Assembly: GCF_038630985.1 (NCBI RefSeq)
Contig: NZ_CP152049.1
Coordinates: 3,863,501-3,927,500, forward strand
Direction of reading: 5' to 3'
Source: Paenibacillus sp. FSL H8-0548
GTDB lineage: Bacteria > Bacillota > Bacilli > Paenibacillales > Paenibacillaceae
DNA: 64,000 nucleotides
Positions 25,988-34,827 of this stretch are shown here, one piece after another (the stretch's first letter is position 1; each line of letters opens with the position of its first letter). The notes under the pieces are model-generated. The model was not told the DNA's origin, ran no database searches, and saw nothing but the letters and a program-made list of their open reading frames with translations. The translations under genes and the position numbers were made by a program.

Positions 25988-27181
25988 TTATCCCTGCTGC
26001 TCGCTTAATAGTTTCTCCGTTACCCGAAGAAAAAGTCTCACACCATTCAATAAACCATCCTCATCAAACGTGAATTTCGGGTGATGATGCGGATAAACAA
26101 TGCCTGCCTCCTCGTTCCCGGCTCCAATATTCACGAAAGTACCTGGAACACGCTGCTGATAGGCTGAGAAATCTTCTCCCCCCATTGCTGGCGGTGTTGC
26201 GATAACCGCTTCCTCCCCAACTAGCTCGATCGCAGCCTCTTTAACTAAACTAGTTAACCATTCGTCGTTAACAACAGGCTCATAGCCATATATGAATTGG
26301 ACATCAACCGTTGCTCCATAAACAGCTGCAACCCCCTCTGCCATACGTTTGATAAGCTCAGGCACCTCTTTTCGAACAGATGACTTAAAGCTGCGAACCG
26401 TTCCTTTCAGAACAGCAGAATCTGGTATGACATTGTGGGATGAGCCCGCCGTAAACTGCGTAACCGAAACGACAAGACGATCCAGTGGGTCGGTTAATCT
26501 TGAAACTATATGCTGTAAGTGACTAACAAGCTGTGCTCCAATTGCAATGACGTCGATAGATCGATGCGGATAAGCTGCATGACCTCCATACCCTTTAACA
26601 ACAATAGTGAAATTATCGGGAGAAGCCATCATTTCGCCTGCCCGAATACCAATTTGCCCTACAGGAAGCAATGAAGCAAGGTGAACGCCAAATACCCAGT
26701 CAACATCATCAACTACACCTGCATTAACTAGTTCAATTGCACCGCCAGGCGGCAGCTCTTCCGCATGCTGAAAAATAAAACGGATTTCTCCGCGCAAATG
26801 TTCACGTTGTTCAGATAGAATCTTTGCAACTGCAAGCAGCATTGCCGTATGACCGTCATGTCCGCAGGCGTGCATCACTCCGGGAGCTGTAGATACAAAA
26901 TCAAAGCTGTTCTCCTCATGGATCGGAAGAGCATCCATATCTGCGCGCAGTGCAACAGTTGGTCCAGGCTCCGCGCCTCTCAAAATCGCGACAACACTCG
27001 TTGCTGTAGGACGACTAATTTCAAGTCCCTCCCACTGCTGCAAGAGCTGTTCCACGTAGGCCGCTGTATTATGCTCTTGAAAGGATAGCTCGGGATGCTG
27101 GTGCAAATGCCTTCTCCAGGAAACCACTTGCTCCGCTACCCAATCAGGTAGCGGTTCGAATTTGGAACTAATTTGATTCAT
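25988..27181 (-). CDS. M20-family amidohydrolase (YxeP/HipO-like)
   Basis: Metal-dependent amidohydrolase of 397 residues. Motifs include ADMDALPIHEEN, MHACGHDGHTAMLLAVAK, HAEELPPGGA and the late MGGEDFSAY, matching N-acyl-L-amino acid or hippurate hydrolases. In Bacillus, relatives YxeP and HipO sit in sulfur-starvation operons with LLM monooxygenases, where YxeP deacetylates an N-acetylated S-modified cysteine intermediate. The same combination occurs here. The ATG at 27181 has AGGAG 9 nt upstream. It lies 18 nt downstream of the AhpD-like gene, and the two probably form one transcript divergent from the LysR gene. Confidence 0.88.
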   Translation of the reverse strand: MNQISSKFEPLPDWVAEQVVSWRRHLHQHPELSFQEHNTAAYVEQLLQQWEGLEISRPTATSVVAILRGAEPGPTVALRADMDALPIHEENSFDFVSTAPGVMHACGHDGHTAMLLAVAKILSEQREHLRGEIRFIFQHAEELPPGGAIELVNAGVVDDVDWVFGVHLASLLPVGQIGIRAGEMMASPDNFTIVVKGYGGHAAYPHRSIDVIAIGAQLVSHLQHIVSRLTDPLDRLVVSVTQFTAGSSHNVIPDSAVLKGTVRSFKSSVRKEVPELIKRMAEGVAAVYGATVDVQFIYGYEPVVNDEWLTSLVKEAAIELVGEEAVIATPPAMGGEDFSAYQQRVPGTFVNIGAGNEEAGIVYPHHHPKFTFDEDGLLNGVRLFLRVTEKLLSEQQG

Positions 27182-27199
27182 GATAAGCAACTCCTTCAA

Positions 27200-27868
27200 T
27201 TATTCTTGTTCGCGGTCGAACGCTTGCTGAGCATTTACACGATGTGCCAGCGCTGCCCCTGCTTTAAGTGCTGTCGCTACTAGTATGAGTTCTGCAAGCT
27301 CCTCAAGTGTAATCCCTGCTTCCTTAGCTTGACGAGAAAAAATTTCGATGCTGTAAGCATTGCCTGTAATATGAGAGGATGCTAGTGCAATTAATATTTT
27401 TTCTTTTGCTGTTAGCAAGCCTGGCTGCAATGCCTGATGAACAAAAGCAGTGAAGGAAGTGTACTGTGCTTCGTTAAGCTTTTCTACTTCCTCAATCTTT
27501 TCAAGATTATTTCTTGCGTACAGTTCTCCTCCAGCTTCTCCACCCTGGTAAGCATTCAAAGCATTGATTGCATTATAAAATACGGAATGAGCATTCACAG
27601 CAGTCGCAACTATAATAGACTCTACCAGCTCCTCAAGCGAGGCATTTTGATCTTTAGCCTTGTTTACATGTGCCTCAATGCAGTATGGGCAGCCCGTAAT
27701 ATGGGCGACAGCAACGGCGATCAGCTCTTTTGTTTTCACTGACAACGCGCCAGCCGCTAACGCTTGCTTATTAAACTCACCGAATGCTTTAAACGCTTCA
27801 GGAGCGTATGGAAATAGCTTTGCAGAATAGGCTTGATTATGGCGAATATACAAACTTTCGTTAGACAT
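27200..27868 (-). CDS. Tandem AhpD-like (carboxymuconolactone decarboxylase fold) protein
   Basis: A 222-residue protein with two consecutive AhpD-like domains. The first has the redox motif in HITGCPYCIEAHVNKAK, the standard E..CxxC..H peroxidase site. The second repeats the surrounding sequence as HITGNAYSIEIFSRQAK, with both cysteines replaced (NAYS), so only the first can be active. The ATG at 27868 has GGAGG upstream; longer in-frame starts lack a binding site and family similarity. Placed with the amidohydrolase and opposite a LysR gene, it probably removes peroxides or reactive by-products of the flavin monooxygenases. The role is inferred. Confidence 0.82.
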   Translation of the reverse strand: MSNESLYIRHNQAYSAKLFPYAPEAFKAFGEFNKQALAAGALSVKTKELIAVAVAHITGCPYCIEAHVNKAKDQNASLEELVESIIVATAVNAHSVFYNAINALNAYQGGEAGGELYARNNLEKIEEVEKLNEAQYTSFTAFVHQALQPGLLTAKEKILIALASSHITGNAYSIEIFSRQAKEAGITLEELAELILVATALKAGAALAHRVNAQQAFDREQE

Positions 27869-27892
27869 TATTAAAAAACCTCCATTTTTTTG

Positions 27893-27923
27893 AATAATAC
27901 CAAGTATTCCTCTTTGTATTATT
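27893..27923. promoter_or_regulatory. Inverted repeat in the AhpD/LysR divergent region
   Basis: AATAATAC and GTATTATT are perfect 8-nt arms 15 bp apart, just upstream of the AhpD-like gene and about 100 bp from the LysR start. A LysR-type regulator could bind here, but no experiment or known site supports it. Confidence 0.4.
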
Positions 27924-28022
27924 GTTGCAACTTCTGTTATCATAATAGATATCAAATCATTTGTATAATAAGAATACTTAAACTCGCAATTTAACATTAT
28001 TAAAGAGAGGTAGGTCGCCTAC

Positions 28023-28913
28023 TTGGAAATCCGCCTAATTAAAGCGTTTCAAATGATCGTGAAACTGGGCAGCTTTCAACGCGCAGCTGAGGCCCTGCAA
28101 TATTCACAGCCTACAATAACCATTCAAATAAAAAAGCTTGAGGACGAGCTGGGCGTACGTTTATTCGAAAGAGGAAAAACCATCACGCTAACGAACGCTG
28201 GTCGTTTGTTTCTTGAGCGAGCCGATTCCTTGCTTCAAGAATATGATGTGCTGAATAGTACACTCAGTGACTTTATTAATGGAGATGCAGGCAGCGTCCG
28301 TTTAGGCGCTACAGAACCTTCAGCGAGCAGTCGGCTGCCTGCAATCTTAGCGAAATATACCGAAATAAAACCCAAGGTTCAAGTGAATGTATCCATTGGA
28401 ACAAGTCGTGATATGAATCGCATGCTGCTGGAGGACCAACTAGACTTTGCCCTATGCAATCAACCAGAGCCGCATATCGATCTGGCCTTCGACTCATTAT
28501 TCCGGGAAAGCTTCGCTTTGCTGCTGCCAACCGGACATGCGTTAGCGGACAAAGAGGAAATCCGATTGCAGGATCTGAAAAATGAAAAAATGCTATTTAC
28601 ACCCGGTACATGCCCCTTCCGTATTCGTATTGAGGAAATGATCACAAGCCAGATCGGTCAATTGAGGCATGCAGGCATGGAGGTATCCGGCATCCATGCG
28701 ATTAAATATTTTGTACAAGCTGGTATGGGAATTGCCATTTCTCCTGAAGTTGCTGTGTCGCCGGCCATTCCTGGCACCGTCATTAAGCCCGTAAAGGATT
28801 TGCTTAGCGGCCCGCCGCTTGGACTGCTGTACAAACGAAATACAGATGCGCAAAGCCGAATTTCTCTTGATCTGAAAAATGAGATTAAGCACCAGCTTCT
28901 CATTGAGGGATAA
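28023..28913 (+). CDS. LysR-type transcriptional regulator
   Basis: LTTR of 296 residues. The N-terminal winged helix is AFQMIVKLGSFQRAAEALQ then SQPTITIQIKKLEDELGVR, and the C-terminal part is the periplasmic-binding-like effector domain. Overall pattern resembles CysL/YwfK-type regulators. The start is TTG after an AGGTAGG site. It is divergent from the AhpD-M20 genes and directly upstream of a second NtaA-like gene, so it probably senses a sulfur metabolite and activates both sides. The target operons and effector are inferred from position. Confidence 0.88.
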   Translation: MEIRLIKAFQMIVKLGSFQRAAEALQYSQPTITIQIKKLEDELGVRLFERGKTITLTNAGRLFLERADSLLQEYDVLNSTLSDFINGDAGSVRLGATEPSASSRLPAILAKYTEIKPKVQVNVSIGTSRDMNRMLLEDQLDFALCNQPEPHIDLAFDSLFRESFALLLPTGHALADKEEIRLQDLKNEKMLFTPGTCPFRIRIEEMITSQIGQLRHAGMEVSGIHAIKYFVQAGMGIAISPEVAVSPAIPGTVIKPVKDLLSGPPLGLLYKRNTDAQSRISLDLKNEIKHQLLIEG

Positions 28914-29027
28914 CTTGTATTAACAATATTAAATTGCTTGTTTACGTTTATCTATTATACAAGCCTGCTATTTTTCGATATGATCTGAACACTGCATTGC
29001 ATATTTTCAGGTCTGGAGTGATTAAGG

Positions 29028-30386
29028 TTGAAAAAACTACATCTAGGCATCTTTGATATCCAAACCCCGAATCAAATGACGCAAGGAGCTTGGGCTCATC
29101 CGGAAAATCAATCGACGCGCTATAACGAGCTGGCCTTCTGGATTGAGATCGCACAGCTCTGTGAGCGAGGTCTGTTTGATTTTATTTTTTTCGCGGATTC
29201 TTACGGATATTCTGTCAACAAGCGTGAGCTCGCCTTTCGCGAAGCCGTTTATACGCCTGGGCTTGATCCCCTGCTAAGCATTTCTGCGCTTGCAGCCGCA
29301 ACGAAGCATCTTGCCTTTGTTTCTACAGCATCACCATCCTACGAGCAGCCCTTTGCCAATGCACGCCGGTTCTCAACGCTGGATCATTTAACAAATGGAC
29401 GTATTGGCTGGAATGTCGTAGCTGCTGGCGGCTTGGAAGGCGCAGCCTGCTTCGGCCGAGACAGCATATTGAATCATGAGGAACGCTATGATCAAGCGGA
29501 GGAATTTCTAGAAGTCAGCTATCGGCTATTTGAACAAAGCTGGGAAGAGGATGCTGTAAAGGTCAACCGTGCTGAACGTCACTATGCCAATGCCTCGAAG
29601 GTACATATCATTAAGCATGAGGGCCGTTATTTCAAAGTAACCGCATCCCATGCTTGCGAGCCTTCACCTCAGCGCACACCTGTGCTCTTTCAAGCAGGAA
29701 GCTCCGAACGAGGACGTGATTTCGCTGCTAAGCATGCGGAAGGGGTTTTTCTAAAGGCGCCAACGATGGAGGCGCTTAGAGCCCAGGTACAGGATATTCG
29801 CTCACGTGCGGCCAGCTATGGTCGCGGTGCAGATGAGCTCAAAATATTTACAGGACTGTCCGCAATTGTCGGGGAAACAGACGAGGAAGCTAAGCAGAAG
29901 CTGGCCTCCTTCAAGGCCTACAGCAGCCGCGAAGCCGCTTTGCTTACTTATGAGAATTCAACAGGCATCGACCTTCCATCTTTAGATCCCAATGCTCCCT
30001 TTACAAGTATGAAAACAGAACAGGGGCGAACGCATACGGAACGATATACGAAGCATCAAAATTCTATTTTGACGATACAGCAGGTCATGGACAACTTTGC
30101 AGAGAAGGAGTTTCGAGGCATTACGATATGCGGAAAACCAGAAACCATTGTGGATCATATGCAGGAATGGGCGGAGTATACAGGCATAGATGGCTTCAAT
30201 CTTGAGCGATATCTTCTCCCCGGCACCGTTTCCGATTTTGTAGAGCTCGTCGTTCCTGAGCTTCAAAAACGCGGCTTGTTCCGTACCTCTTATGAAGAAA
30301 GCACACTGCGGGAGCGTCTATTCGGCAAAGGCAATTCAAAGCTTCCCTCCTCACATCCAGGAGCTCGCTGCCGTCCAATTAGCTAG
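29028..30386 (+). CDS. LLM-class flavin monooxygenase (NtaA/SnaA/DszA family), copy 2
   Basis: Paralogue of the monooxygenase at 18948-20309, 452 residues, starting MKKLHLGIFDIQTPNQMTQG. The same signatures are present: LDHLTNGRIGWNVVAAGG, FQAGSSERGRDFAAKHAEG and GFNLERYLLPGTVSDFVELV. The copies are clearly diverged, which suggests different substrates, not recent duplication. The start is TTG with GGAGTG upstream. It follows the LysR gene with about 114 nt between. A bidirectional terminator closes it. Confidence 0.88.
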   Translation: MKKLHLGIFDIQTPNQMTQGAWAHPENQSTRYNELAFWIEIAQLCERGLFDFIFFADSYGYSVNKRELAFREAVYTPGLDPLLSISALAAATKHLAFVSTASPSYEQPFANARRFSTLDHLTNGRIGWNVVAAGGLEGAACFGRDSILNHEERYDQAEEFLEVSYRLFEQSWEEDAVKVNRAERHYANASKVHIIKHEGRYFKVTASHACEPSPQRTPVLFQAGSSERGRDFAAKHAEGVFLKAPTMEALRAQVQDIRSRAASYGRGADELKIFTGLSAIVGETDEEAKQKLASFKAYSSREAALLTYENSTGIDLPSLDPNAPFTSMKTEQGRTHTERYTKHQNSILTIQQVMDNFAEKEFRGITICGKPETIVDHMQEWAEYTGIDGFNLERYLLPGTVSDFVELVVPELQKRGLFRTSYEESTLRERLFGKGNSKLPSSHPGARCRPIS

Positions 30387-30393
30387 TCCGTAA

Positions 30394-30447
30394 TAAAAAG
30401 CATGGCGCCTCAGGTACCGTCCCTGAAGCGCCATGCTTTTATTTTTT
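30394..30447. terminator. Bidirectional terminator between monooxygenase copy 2 and DUF4129 gene
   Basis: AAAAGCATGGCGC and GCGCCATGCTTTT with an inner TCAGG/CCTGA, then a T-rich run on the plus strand. The minus-strand DUF4129 stop codon lies within the 3' edge. Confidence 0.85.
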
Positions 30448-31779
30448 CTTTATCATTTGCTGCTTAAAGGAATCCACTGACCGATCATCCGGTGGCAATT
30501 CACCATAGCGCACTTCCTCGTACACCTCAATAAACCGCTGCATTCCCTCGTGTTTCAACTTGCCTTCCTTCCATTTCTCCAAATCCTCCGCCGTTTCTCG
30601 CGGAGTCATATGAGCTTTGACCGTATAGCCTTCCTCAGCACCTGTTCGCAGGAAATGAGTGTACAAATATCTAATTTTTTCTGCGTTTGTTGACAGCTCG
30701 CTCCATTCTTGAGCCAAAGAGCGTTTCTTCGGAAGCAGCTTCTTTAGCTGATTGCCCATCCGCTCCCGCAAGGTAGTTAAGGTCATTAGGCTTTCGATTT
30801 CATCCGAATATCCAGCTCCGCTGTCACTGTTATTCTCGCCTCGCTCCCGAAGCTTAGCGGCGAGACGTTTCCCCCATTGCGTCAGCTTCTTCAGCAAAAA
30901 ATACATTAGAATGACTACAACAGCGAGTGCGAGTACAATTCCGACAACCTTAAATATCTGCTCCAAAATCTGCATCCATTCCGATGGCGGCTTAACTTCC
31001 CCAGCAGGCATCTCAGGCATCGCGGCATCGGCTGGAGGCTCCTCCGCCGGTGCTTGCTCTCCAGGCTTGTTCAGCCAGTTCATAATCGAATCGATGATCG
31101 AATGGAAGAAGCGTTCAATCATTTGCTGGATTTGACGGAACAAAGCTAAAATACTGATCAAGCTAACCACAAGGATGATCAATATCCGATTCTGGCGTTT
31201 AAAAGCAAGAGTTGCCGATGTTTTAGCCGAATCAATCGTCTCGTTATTCAAATGCCGCTCATTTGCGAAAAAGAAGAATAAAATAATTGCAGCAACACCG
31301 CAAACGATTAATACCGTATTATACGGAACAAGCTCTTTAAACAAAAACAGCTTCAAGGGCTGCATGCTGACGTAAATCAGCACGCCAATCAGCAAATGTG
31401 TATTGGAAAAAGACACTGACCAGCCGCGCGACCTTGCCGACATGCCTCTCAGCGCTACAATGACAGCGGCAAGGCTGCAGAGTGCAAAGGCAAGAATGAT
31501 TAAATCGTTTGCCCATACGCTAATGAAAATCCCGCCATGCAAGGCACCAATCCCAACAGCTATTAGCCACTTTACACCGTAACGCATTGTAGCATATTTT
31601 TTAACAATTAATGAAGCAAACAAATAACAAAACGGCAGCGTACCTATCCACACCCATACGGCTGACGCTGGCAGCAAATAAACGGCAGCTATCAAAAGGA
31701 TTGGCATAAAGAAAAACAATTCAATGACACCTTGTCCAAAAGCTCGCAAAGTGTCGGATCGATTCATGGGCTCCCTCAT
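30439..31779 (-). CDS. DUF4129-containing membrane protein without transglutaminase core
   Basis: Membrane protein of 446 residues. Five to six helices occupy about residues 12-190, followed by another around 208, a Pro/Glu-rich loop, a helix near 280 and a cytosolic DUF4129 tail (YLYTHFLRTGAEEGYTVKAH, then FIEVYEEVRYGE). In many MoxR-DUF58 operons the third gene encodes a TgpA-like protein with a transglutaminase domain before DUF4129. No Cys-His-Asp transglutaminase core is visible here. The ATG overlaps the DUF58 stop codon (ATGA), so it is translationally coupled. Function unknown. Confidence 0.8.
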   Translation of the reverse strand: MREPMNRSDTLRAFGQGVIELFFFMPILLIAAVYLLPASAVWVWIGTLPFCYLFASLIVKKYATMRYGVKWLIAVGIGALHGGIFISVWANDLIILAFALCSLAAVIVALRGMSARSRGWSVSFSNTHLLIGVLIYVSMQPLKLFLFKELVPYNTVLIVCGVAAIILFFFFANERHLNNETIDSAKTSATLAFKRQNRILIILVVSLISILALFRQIQQMIERFFHSIIDSIMNWLNKPGEQAPAEEPPADAAMPEMPAGEVKPPSEWMQILEQIFKVVGIVLALAVVVILMYFLLKKLTQWGKRLAAKLRERGENNSDSGAGYSDEIESLMTLTTLRERMGNQLKKLLPKKRSLAQEWSELSTNAEKIRYLYTHFLRTGAEEGYTVKAHMTPRETAEDLEKWKEGKLKHEGMQRFIEVYEEVRYGELPPDDRSVDSFKQQMIKKK

Positions 31780-32924
31780 GCGGTCACCCCTTCTCTGCTT
31801 GCTTTGGCATCTGCATTCGCTTGCTCATGGACACTTTTTTCCGTTTGAGCCTTATCCGTTAGCAGCCATATGGCAACAGCATTTCCATTATATCGAAGCT
31901 GTTCTGCTTGCTTCTCCAGCTCCTCATTCCAATAGGAGGTAATCATGAGAACATCTCGCTCGCTATAGGCACTCAGAGCTTCTCGCTCCAGCATGTGATG
32001 GAATAGCTCTGTTCGTTCGATTTCAAGCTTTGCCATCTCCTCAAAAATACCAAGCAAATGCTCATGTCCCCCGCGCGGCTCGATATGTATGCTCTCCCGC
32101 ATACCAACAATAGGCATATTAGATGCGAAGCCTACCTCCATTCCTTGCGAAATAACCGCTTCTGCTGCTCCGGCCGCCCATTCAATCCCTCTCTCAATAA
32201 GTGCTGAGTCGGTTACGCTTCGCCACATGCCTTCTGCATCATCTACGTTCAAATAAATCATCAGCCTGCGGTCAGCAGTAAAATCATATTGATGGACTTG
32301 AAGATTGCCTGTTTTTGCTGTTGCCTTCCAGTTTATCTGCTTATAGGTGTCTCCTGCTTGATAATCTCTGACCCCTGCAATAATGAAAGGATCGCTAATG
32401 ATCCAGCGCCTGACGGATTGATCGCCTTGCCAACTGTGGTATGGCAGCTCATGAATAGGCACCTGTGCTGGCTTTGGATAGACGAGAAGCTCCCCTTGAA
32501 GCGGGATTTGAGCGGATATCGAGGATAACCCCAGTAAATCACCGCCAGTTAAGGTCACGGTTTGAAGCTTGTACCAGCCGCGCTTCGCACAGGTAATACG
32601 ATGCTTTCGGGTGATTTTCGTATAAGGTGCAAGGCTGAAGAAGCTCTTATGATTCTGATAGAGCTGCCCGCTGCTAACCGAAAAATTATCTAGCTGTTGA
32701 AAGTGCAAATGCGTAGCTAGCTGAGATTCTACACGCAGCCAAGGAACAGGCAGCCATTTTGCATTGGACATCTCTTCTATGAGCTCTATCTGTTCGCCAG
32801 AATAGCAGGTCTTCGTAGTAAAACGACGCTCATAGTGGATACGACGCAGAACAAAACGTTGAAATATTTGGCCCTGCACGAATAAGATAGCTAACGCTGC
32901 AACAATAAACCAGAATAAAATCAT
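31776..32924 (-). CDS. DUF58 domain protein
   Basis: A 382-residue protein with an N-terminal hydrophobic helix and a DUF58 domain, seen as DPFIIAGVRDYQAGDTYKQI followed by NWKATAKTGNLQV and a VWA-like region with YLNVDDAEG. DUF58 proteins accompany MoxR AAA+ ATPases and are thought to be part of membrane-associated chaperone or assembly systems. The start is 2 nt downstream of the MoxR stop, and the 3' end overlaps the DUF4129 gene. Specific role unknown. Confidence 0.88.
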   Translation of the reverse strand: MILFWFIVAALAILFVQGQIFQRFVLRRIHYERRFTTKTCYSGEQIELIEEMSNAKWLPVPWLRVESQLATHLHFQQLDNFSVSSGQLYQNHKSFFSLAPYTKITRKHRITCAKRGWYKLQTVTLTGGDLLGLSSISAQIPLQGELLVYPKPAQVPIHELPYHSWQGDQSVRRWIISDPFIIAGVRDYQAGDTYKQINWKATAKTGNLQVHQYDFTADRRLMIYLNVDDAEGMWRSVTDSALIERGIEWAAGAAEAVISQGMEVGFASNMPIVGMRESIHIEPRGGHEHLLGIFEEMAKLEIERTELFHHMLEREALSAYSERDVLMITSYWNEELEKQAEQLRYNGNAVAIWLLTDKAQTEKSVHEQANADAKASREGVTA

Positions 32925-32926
32925 CG

Positions 32927-33886
32927 TTAATGAACCGGTAAGCCGGCTTCCGCAGGCACCGCTGTTAATCGAATAATATCATCAATAATGGCATCCGCTT
33001 GATTTGCTGCTCGCTGCATGCCGCGTATCGCTAATCGATGTGCAAGAACAGGCTTGGCCATTGCCTTAACATCATCCGGCGTTACAAAATCACGGCCTCT
33101 TAATATGGCATGAACCTGACAAGCGCGCAAGAGCGCCTGACTTCCCCGCGGGCTAACGCCGACAGAAACCTCATCGCGCTTACGCGTCTGTTCAACGATT
33201 TGAAGCAAATAATAAAGGATATCATCCGTTACTCTAACCGAAGTATAGGCCTTCTGCGCTTGCGCAATGACGTCAATCCCTGCTACTGGCTCCAGCTGAG
33301 ATAACGGATCATGCTCTTTAAAACGTTTTAAGAGCTGCAAGCCTTCTTCTGTCGTTGGATAGCCCATTTTAATTTTAAATAAGAAGCGATCGAGCTGTGC
33401 CTCTGGCAAAGGGAATGTTCCTTGATGCTCCACAGGGTTTTGAGTCGCAATAACCATAAAAGGTCGCTCCAAATGCTTCGTTTCTCCGTCGATGCTTATT
33501 TGACGTTCCTCCATGCATTCCAGCAAGCTTGATTGGGTACGCGGAGTTGCCCGGTTGATTTCATCAGCAAGCAGCAAATGAGTAAATAAAGGGCCTGCAC
33601 GGAATTCGAATTCACTGATCTTCTGATTATAAAAATGAATGCCGCTCAAATCCGAAGGCAGCAAATCCGGCGTAAATTGTATTCTACGAAAATTCAGCGC
33701 AAGAGACTTCGCCAATGATTTTGCCAGCATGGTCTTTCCTGTTCCGGGCACATCCTCAAGAAGAACATGACCAGAAGTAATAAGTCCAATGAGCAATAAG
33801 TCAACAACTTCCTCTTTCCCTACAATTACACGACCAATATTGCCTCTGACCTGTTCAGCTAATTGCTTAATGACTTCAAAAGACAT
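32927..33886 (-). CDS. MoxR-family AAA+ ATPase
   Basis: AAA+ ATPase of 319 residues. Walker A is EDVPGTGKTMLAKSLAK (about 39-55), Walker B is LLADEINRATPRTQSSLLE, and sensor 1 is VIATQNPVEHQGTFPLPEAQ. The C-terminal lid includes SPRGSQALLRACQ. MoxR proteins act as chaperones that mature or activate partner complexes and typically head operons with DUF58 proteins, as here. The gene leads the three-gene operon; the ChbG-like gene ends 17 nt upstream on the same strand and may be part of the transcript. Confidence 0.92.
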   Translation of the reverse strand: MSFEVIKQLAEQVRGNIGRVIVGKEEVVDLLLIGLITSGHVLLEDVPGTGKTMLAKSLAKSLALNFRRIQFTPDLLPSDLSGIHFYNQKISEFEFRAGPLFTHLLLADEINRATPRTQSSLLECMEERQISIDGETKHLERPFMVIATQNPVEHQGTFPLPEAQLDRFLFKIKMGYPTTEEGLQLLKRFKEHDPLSQLEPVAGIDVIAQAQKAYTSVRVTDDILYYLLQIVEQTRKRDEVSVGVSPRGSQALLRACQVHAILRGRDFVTPDDVKAMAKPVLAHRLAIRGMQRAANQADAIIDDIIRLTAVPAEAGLPVH

Positions 33887-33903
33887 AGGGACAGCTCCTT
33901 AAA

Positions 33904-34827
33904 TTAAGTTATAAAGCCTGTGCGATCACGCTGAAGCTTCTGCAGCTCACGCCAGCGAATCATGCGAATTCCTTCATCCTGCAAGGTTTGTTTAATTTCT
34001 GCATTACGGAACAGCTCCAGCTCCATTCCCCGCTTCAGCGGCTGGGCATGAAAGGCGTTCAGCTCGTCAGTTACAAGTGATGGATGGATGATGAGCTCGG
34101 TTACGCCAGGATGCAAGCTTTGCAGCAGCTGCTGCATATTAGCTTTTAATGAATCGAAGGTTTCGCCTTCCTGCAATTGGAACGGCAGTCCAACCAAATA
34201 ATCAAGAATGACAACGCCCTTGGAATCAGCAAGCTGAGCAAGCTGCTTCGCTTGTTCGGCAAGCTCAGGTGGCGCTATCTGCCCGTTTTCTTCCAGCAAG
34301 TAGCGAGGAAGACGAAATGGCAAGCCATAGGAAGCGCATACATCTAGGACGATAGAAAGAAAATTGCGACCTGTTGCTAAGCCATATAAGCTCCCCATGT
34401 GATTATCAGCATGTGTGGGCTTCATCCCCATAGCCAAAGCCATTTCTATTTGCGCAATCAATTCCATTTTAACCTGCTCAGGATCCGCTTGCTGCTCAAA
34501 TGTTTTACACTCCCTAGGGAAATAGTTCTCATTCGTTACAAGAGAGTCTGTATTTTGTTTGCGATTCACCGGTCCCCACCGATAAAGATCCCACTCGCTT
34601 GTAAAGGTAAAATGAACTCCAACGTCGAGCTGAGGGTGGCGCGCACTCCAAAGAGCTGCCTCTCTTGCCCAGCCGCAGGGCATCATAATAGTAGCTGAGC
34701 TGACGATCTGATCAAGCAGAAGCTGCTGGATGCCACTATTAACTGAATGACATAATCCATAATCGTCTGCATTTATCAGAAGGAGCTTCTCCCCTTCCTC
34801 ATATCCAAGCGCTTTTGCTAAGCTCAT
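33904..34827 (-). CDS. ChbG/YdjC-family carbohydrate deacetylase
   Basis: A 307-residue protein of the YdjC/ChbG fold, whose members deacetylate N-acetylated oligosaccharides such as chitobiose. It shows INADDYGLCHSVNSGIQQLL near the N-terminus with the metal-binding Asp pair, a His in LDVGVHFTFTSE and HADNHMGSLYG with further metal ligands. It overlaps the upstream kinase-like gene by 4 nt (ATGA). No chitobiose uptake or hydrolysis genes are adjacent, so the sugar substrate is unknown. Confidence 0.85.
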   Translation of the reverse strand: MSLAKALGYEEGEKLLLINADDYGLCHSVNSGIQQLLLDQIVSSATIMMPCGWAREAALWSARHPQLDVGVHFTFTSEWDLYRWGPVNRKQNTDSLVTNENYFPRECKTFEQQADPEQVKMELIAQIEMALAMGMKPTHADNHMGSLYGLATGRNFLSIVLDVCASYGLPFRLPRYLLEENGQIAPPELAEQAKQLAQLADSKGVVILDYLVGLPFQLQEGETFDSLKANMQQLLQSLHPGVTELIIHPSLVTDELNAFHAQPLKRGMELELFRNAEIKQTLQDEGIRMIRWRELQKLQRDRTGFIT

